22,500 nt of DNA, taken from Trachelipus rathkii (taxonomy: Eukaryota > Arthropoda > Malacostraca > Isopoda > Trachelipodidae). Position 1 is the first letter of the stretch; each line of letters starts with the position of its first letter. A program made the translations under genes and the position numbers. The stretch is from positions 1 through 22,500 of the forward strand of contig JABUQX010057217.1 in the NCBI GenBank assembly GCA_015478945.1, given 5' to 3'. The notes under the pieces were generated by a model. That model ran no database searches, had not been told where the DNA came from, and saw nothing but the letters and a program-made list of their open reading frames with translations. This document shows positions 21,331 through 22,500 of the stretch, piece after piece.

Positions 21331-21644
21331 TACTTCCCTATCAATTGAGAGTAAATGAATTAATAAAAAGCTTAAAAGAATAATAAATAACCTGCGTTTG
21401 GAGCACCTTTATTTGAAAACCCATTATTTTGAAAATTAAATAAAATTTGAAAATAGAAAACAAATAAATAAATAAAATATAACAAAAAAATAACATATTA
21501 AAGCAATATACAATATGTGATAAGAAATTGATAATTCATGTATAAGAGTTATAGCATAATTTTTCTCCTATATTAATTACTATTTTTAGAAAATAAAACC
21601 AAAATAATATTTACTAACTCTTTAATATGTATGTTCACATATAA

Positions 21645-21647
<3 letters not shown>
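21331..21647. other. AT-rich spacer, nothing recognised
   Basis: A-rich stretches on the plus strand (AAATAAATAAATAAAAT near 21460) and no gene signal. Confidence 0.5.
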
Positions 21648-21684
<37 letters not shown>

Positions 21685-21738
21685 ATTATATATATTATAT
21701 ATTATTATATAATATATATAATATATATATATATATCA
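21648..21738. repeat. Interrupted (TA)n microsatellite
   Basis: TA runs with ATTATAT interruptions over about 90 bp. Confidence 0.93.
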
Positions 21739-22425
21739 ATATACCGATTAATATACTTAATGTTTAGACTTTCGATGTTGGGTACCATGTTATATTATTT
21801 TATTTAACATCATTTATGTTTATGTTGACTGTGCAATACAATTTATCTGAAATTTGGTATTGACATAAAGAATGAAATTATTGTAAAAATATGGTTAAAT
21901 TAAAATTATAAATAAATTAAAATAAATAATTATAAAATTATTAAAATAAATGGTAAAAAATATGATTATTATATAAATTATAGAAATAAATAAGCTATTG
22001 GCAAAATTGTTAATGCAATTTCTATCCAAAACTAACATATATATATACTATATAATATTATAATAATTTTATTCTCACATTTAAGTATATTGTAATTTAA
22101 CTAAATAGTAATTAACATCTCTTATGTAAACTCTCACTGTTTTAAAATGAGCATTATTCAGAGGTATATAGAGTATAGAAAAAAAGGTACTCTTCGAAAT
22201 TTATAATAAAAAAAACCACGAATTTATTCTCAATGTTACCATTCTCTGCTTTGAGTGCGGTTTGGATGTGAAATATGTAAAAAATCAGTAGTCAGAATAT
22301 GTCAATGGTTGAGCAACAGCGATGATAACGTTGTATAACATACATTTATTGACAAAATGTTGAAAATACGACAATGATAAATAAAATCAATAATAAAAAT
22401 GACAGCTGTAAGATGTAACAGATAA
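21739..22425. other. AT-rich spacer, nothing recognised
   Basis: AAATTATAAATAAATTAAAATAAAT-type sequence to about 21960, then unique AT-rich DNA. No credible open frame. Confidence 0.5.
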
Positions 22426-22500
22426 AGTGGTCGCCTAGCGCGCAATTCAATTAAACCGAGTTTCAAGTATCGGAAATATAAAACGTCTAGTCAGAAACTG
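22426..22500 (+). other. Possible tRNA-like or SINE head, cut by window end
   Basis: GTGGTCGCCTAGCGCGCAA is followed about 20 bases later by CCGAGTTTCAAGTATCGGAA. This resembles a mutated tRNA-like head (GTGGTCTAGCGG..., then ...GAGGTTCGAGTCTCGG) as found in many SINEs. The B-box match is poor (GTTTCAAGT), and the window ends before a body could be seen. Confidence 0.3.

Overview
This window looks like intergenic, repeat-dominated DNA from an animal nuclear genome. I see no intact host gene, no bacterial-type operon and no rRNA. The DNA is very AT-rich and carries long (TA)n tracts, compound (TC)n(TA)n and (GA)n microsatellites, and inactivated transposable elements with scattered stops and frameshifts. 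The retrotransposon types and the density of dinucleotide repeats resemble what I remember of decapod crustaceans, but a mollusc or another marine invertebrate is not excluded. The lineage call is from memory and is inference.

Layout. 1-1183: 3' part of a decayed hAT-family DNA transposase gene, probably including its right end, followed by (TA)n. 1761-1828: a second hAT-like terminus rich in CCGG palindromes, abutting another (TA)n. 2004-2204 (-): fragment of a cysteine-containing domain seen in repeat-associated invertebrate ORFs. 2811-2984: a GC-rich dispersed repeat, whose core recurs at 18515-18620. 3086-3535: compound TC/TA microsatellites. 3660-6905 (-): a heavily mutated Jockey-like non-LTR retrotransposon with endonuclease and reverse transcriptase blocks in order. 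Its 3' part is present twice, about 480 bp apart. 7358-7618: an unrecognised open frame. 7619-13500: AT-rich, low-complexity DNA with few landmarks (a (GA)n tract, a G-poor CA-rich stretch, a 25-bp tandem duplication, one 99-codon open frame). 13591-13796: a tRNA-derived SINE. 14750-17120 (-): a second, different non-LTR retrotransposon with reverse transcriptase blocks, split by a segment of other origin. 17125-22500: more AT-rich DNA holding the second copy of the GC-rich repeat, a diverged pair of ~70-bp repeats, a degenerate GATAAT-type microsatellite, a less AT-rich island at 20913-21330, and a possible tRNA-like sequence at the right edge.

How the parts relate. Nothing here works as a pathway. 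Both non-LTR elements lie on the minus strand, which gives purine-rich DNA on the plus strand for the first and pyrimidine-rich DNA for the second. All transposase and polymerase frames are broken, so any mobility would depend on copies elsewhere. I did not find a new biological system. The best leads are the two-copy GC-rich module, the partial duplication inside the Jockey-like element, and two or three unrecognised open frames.
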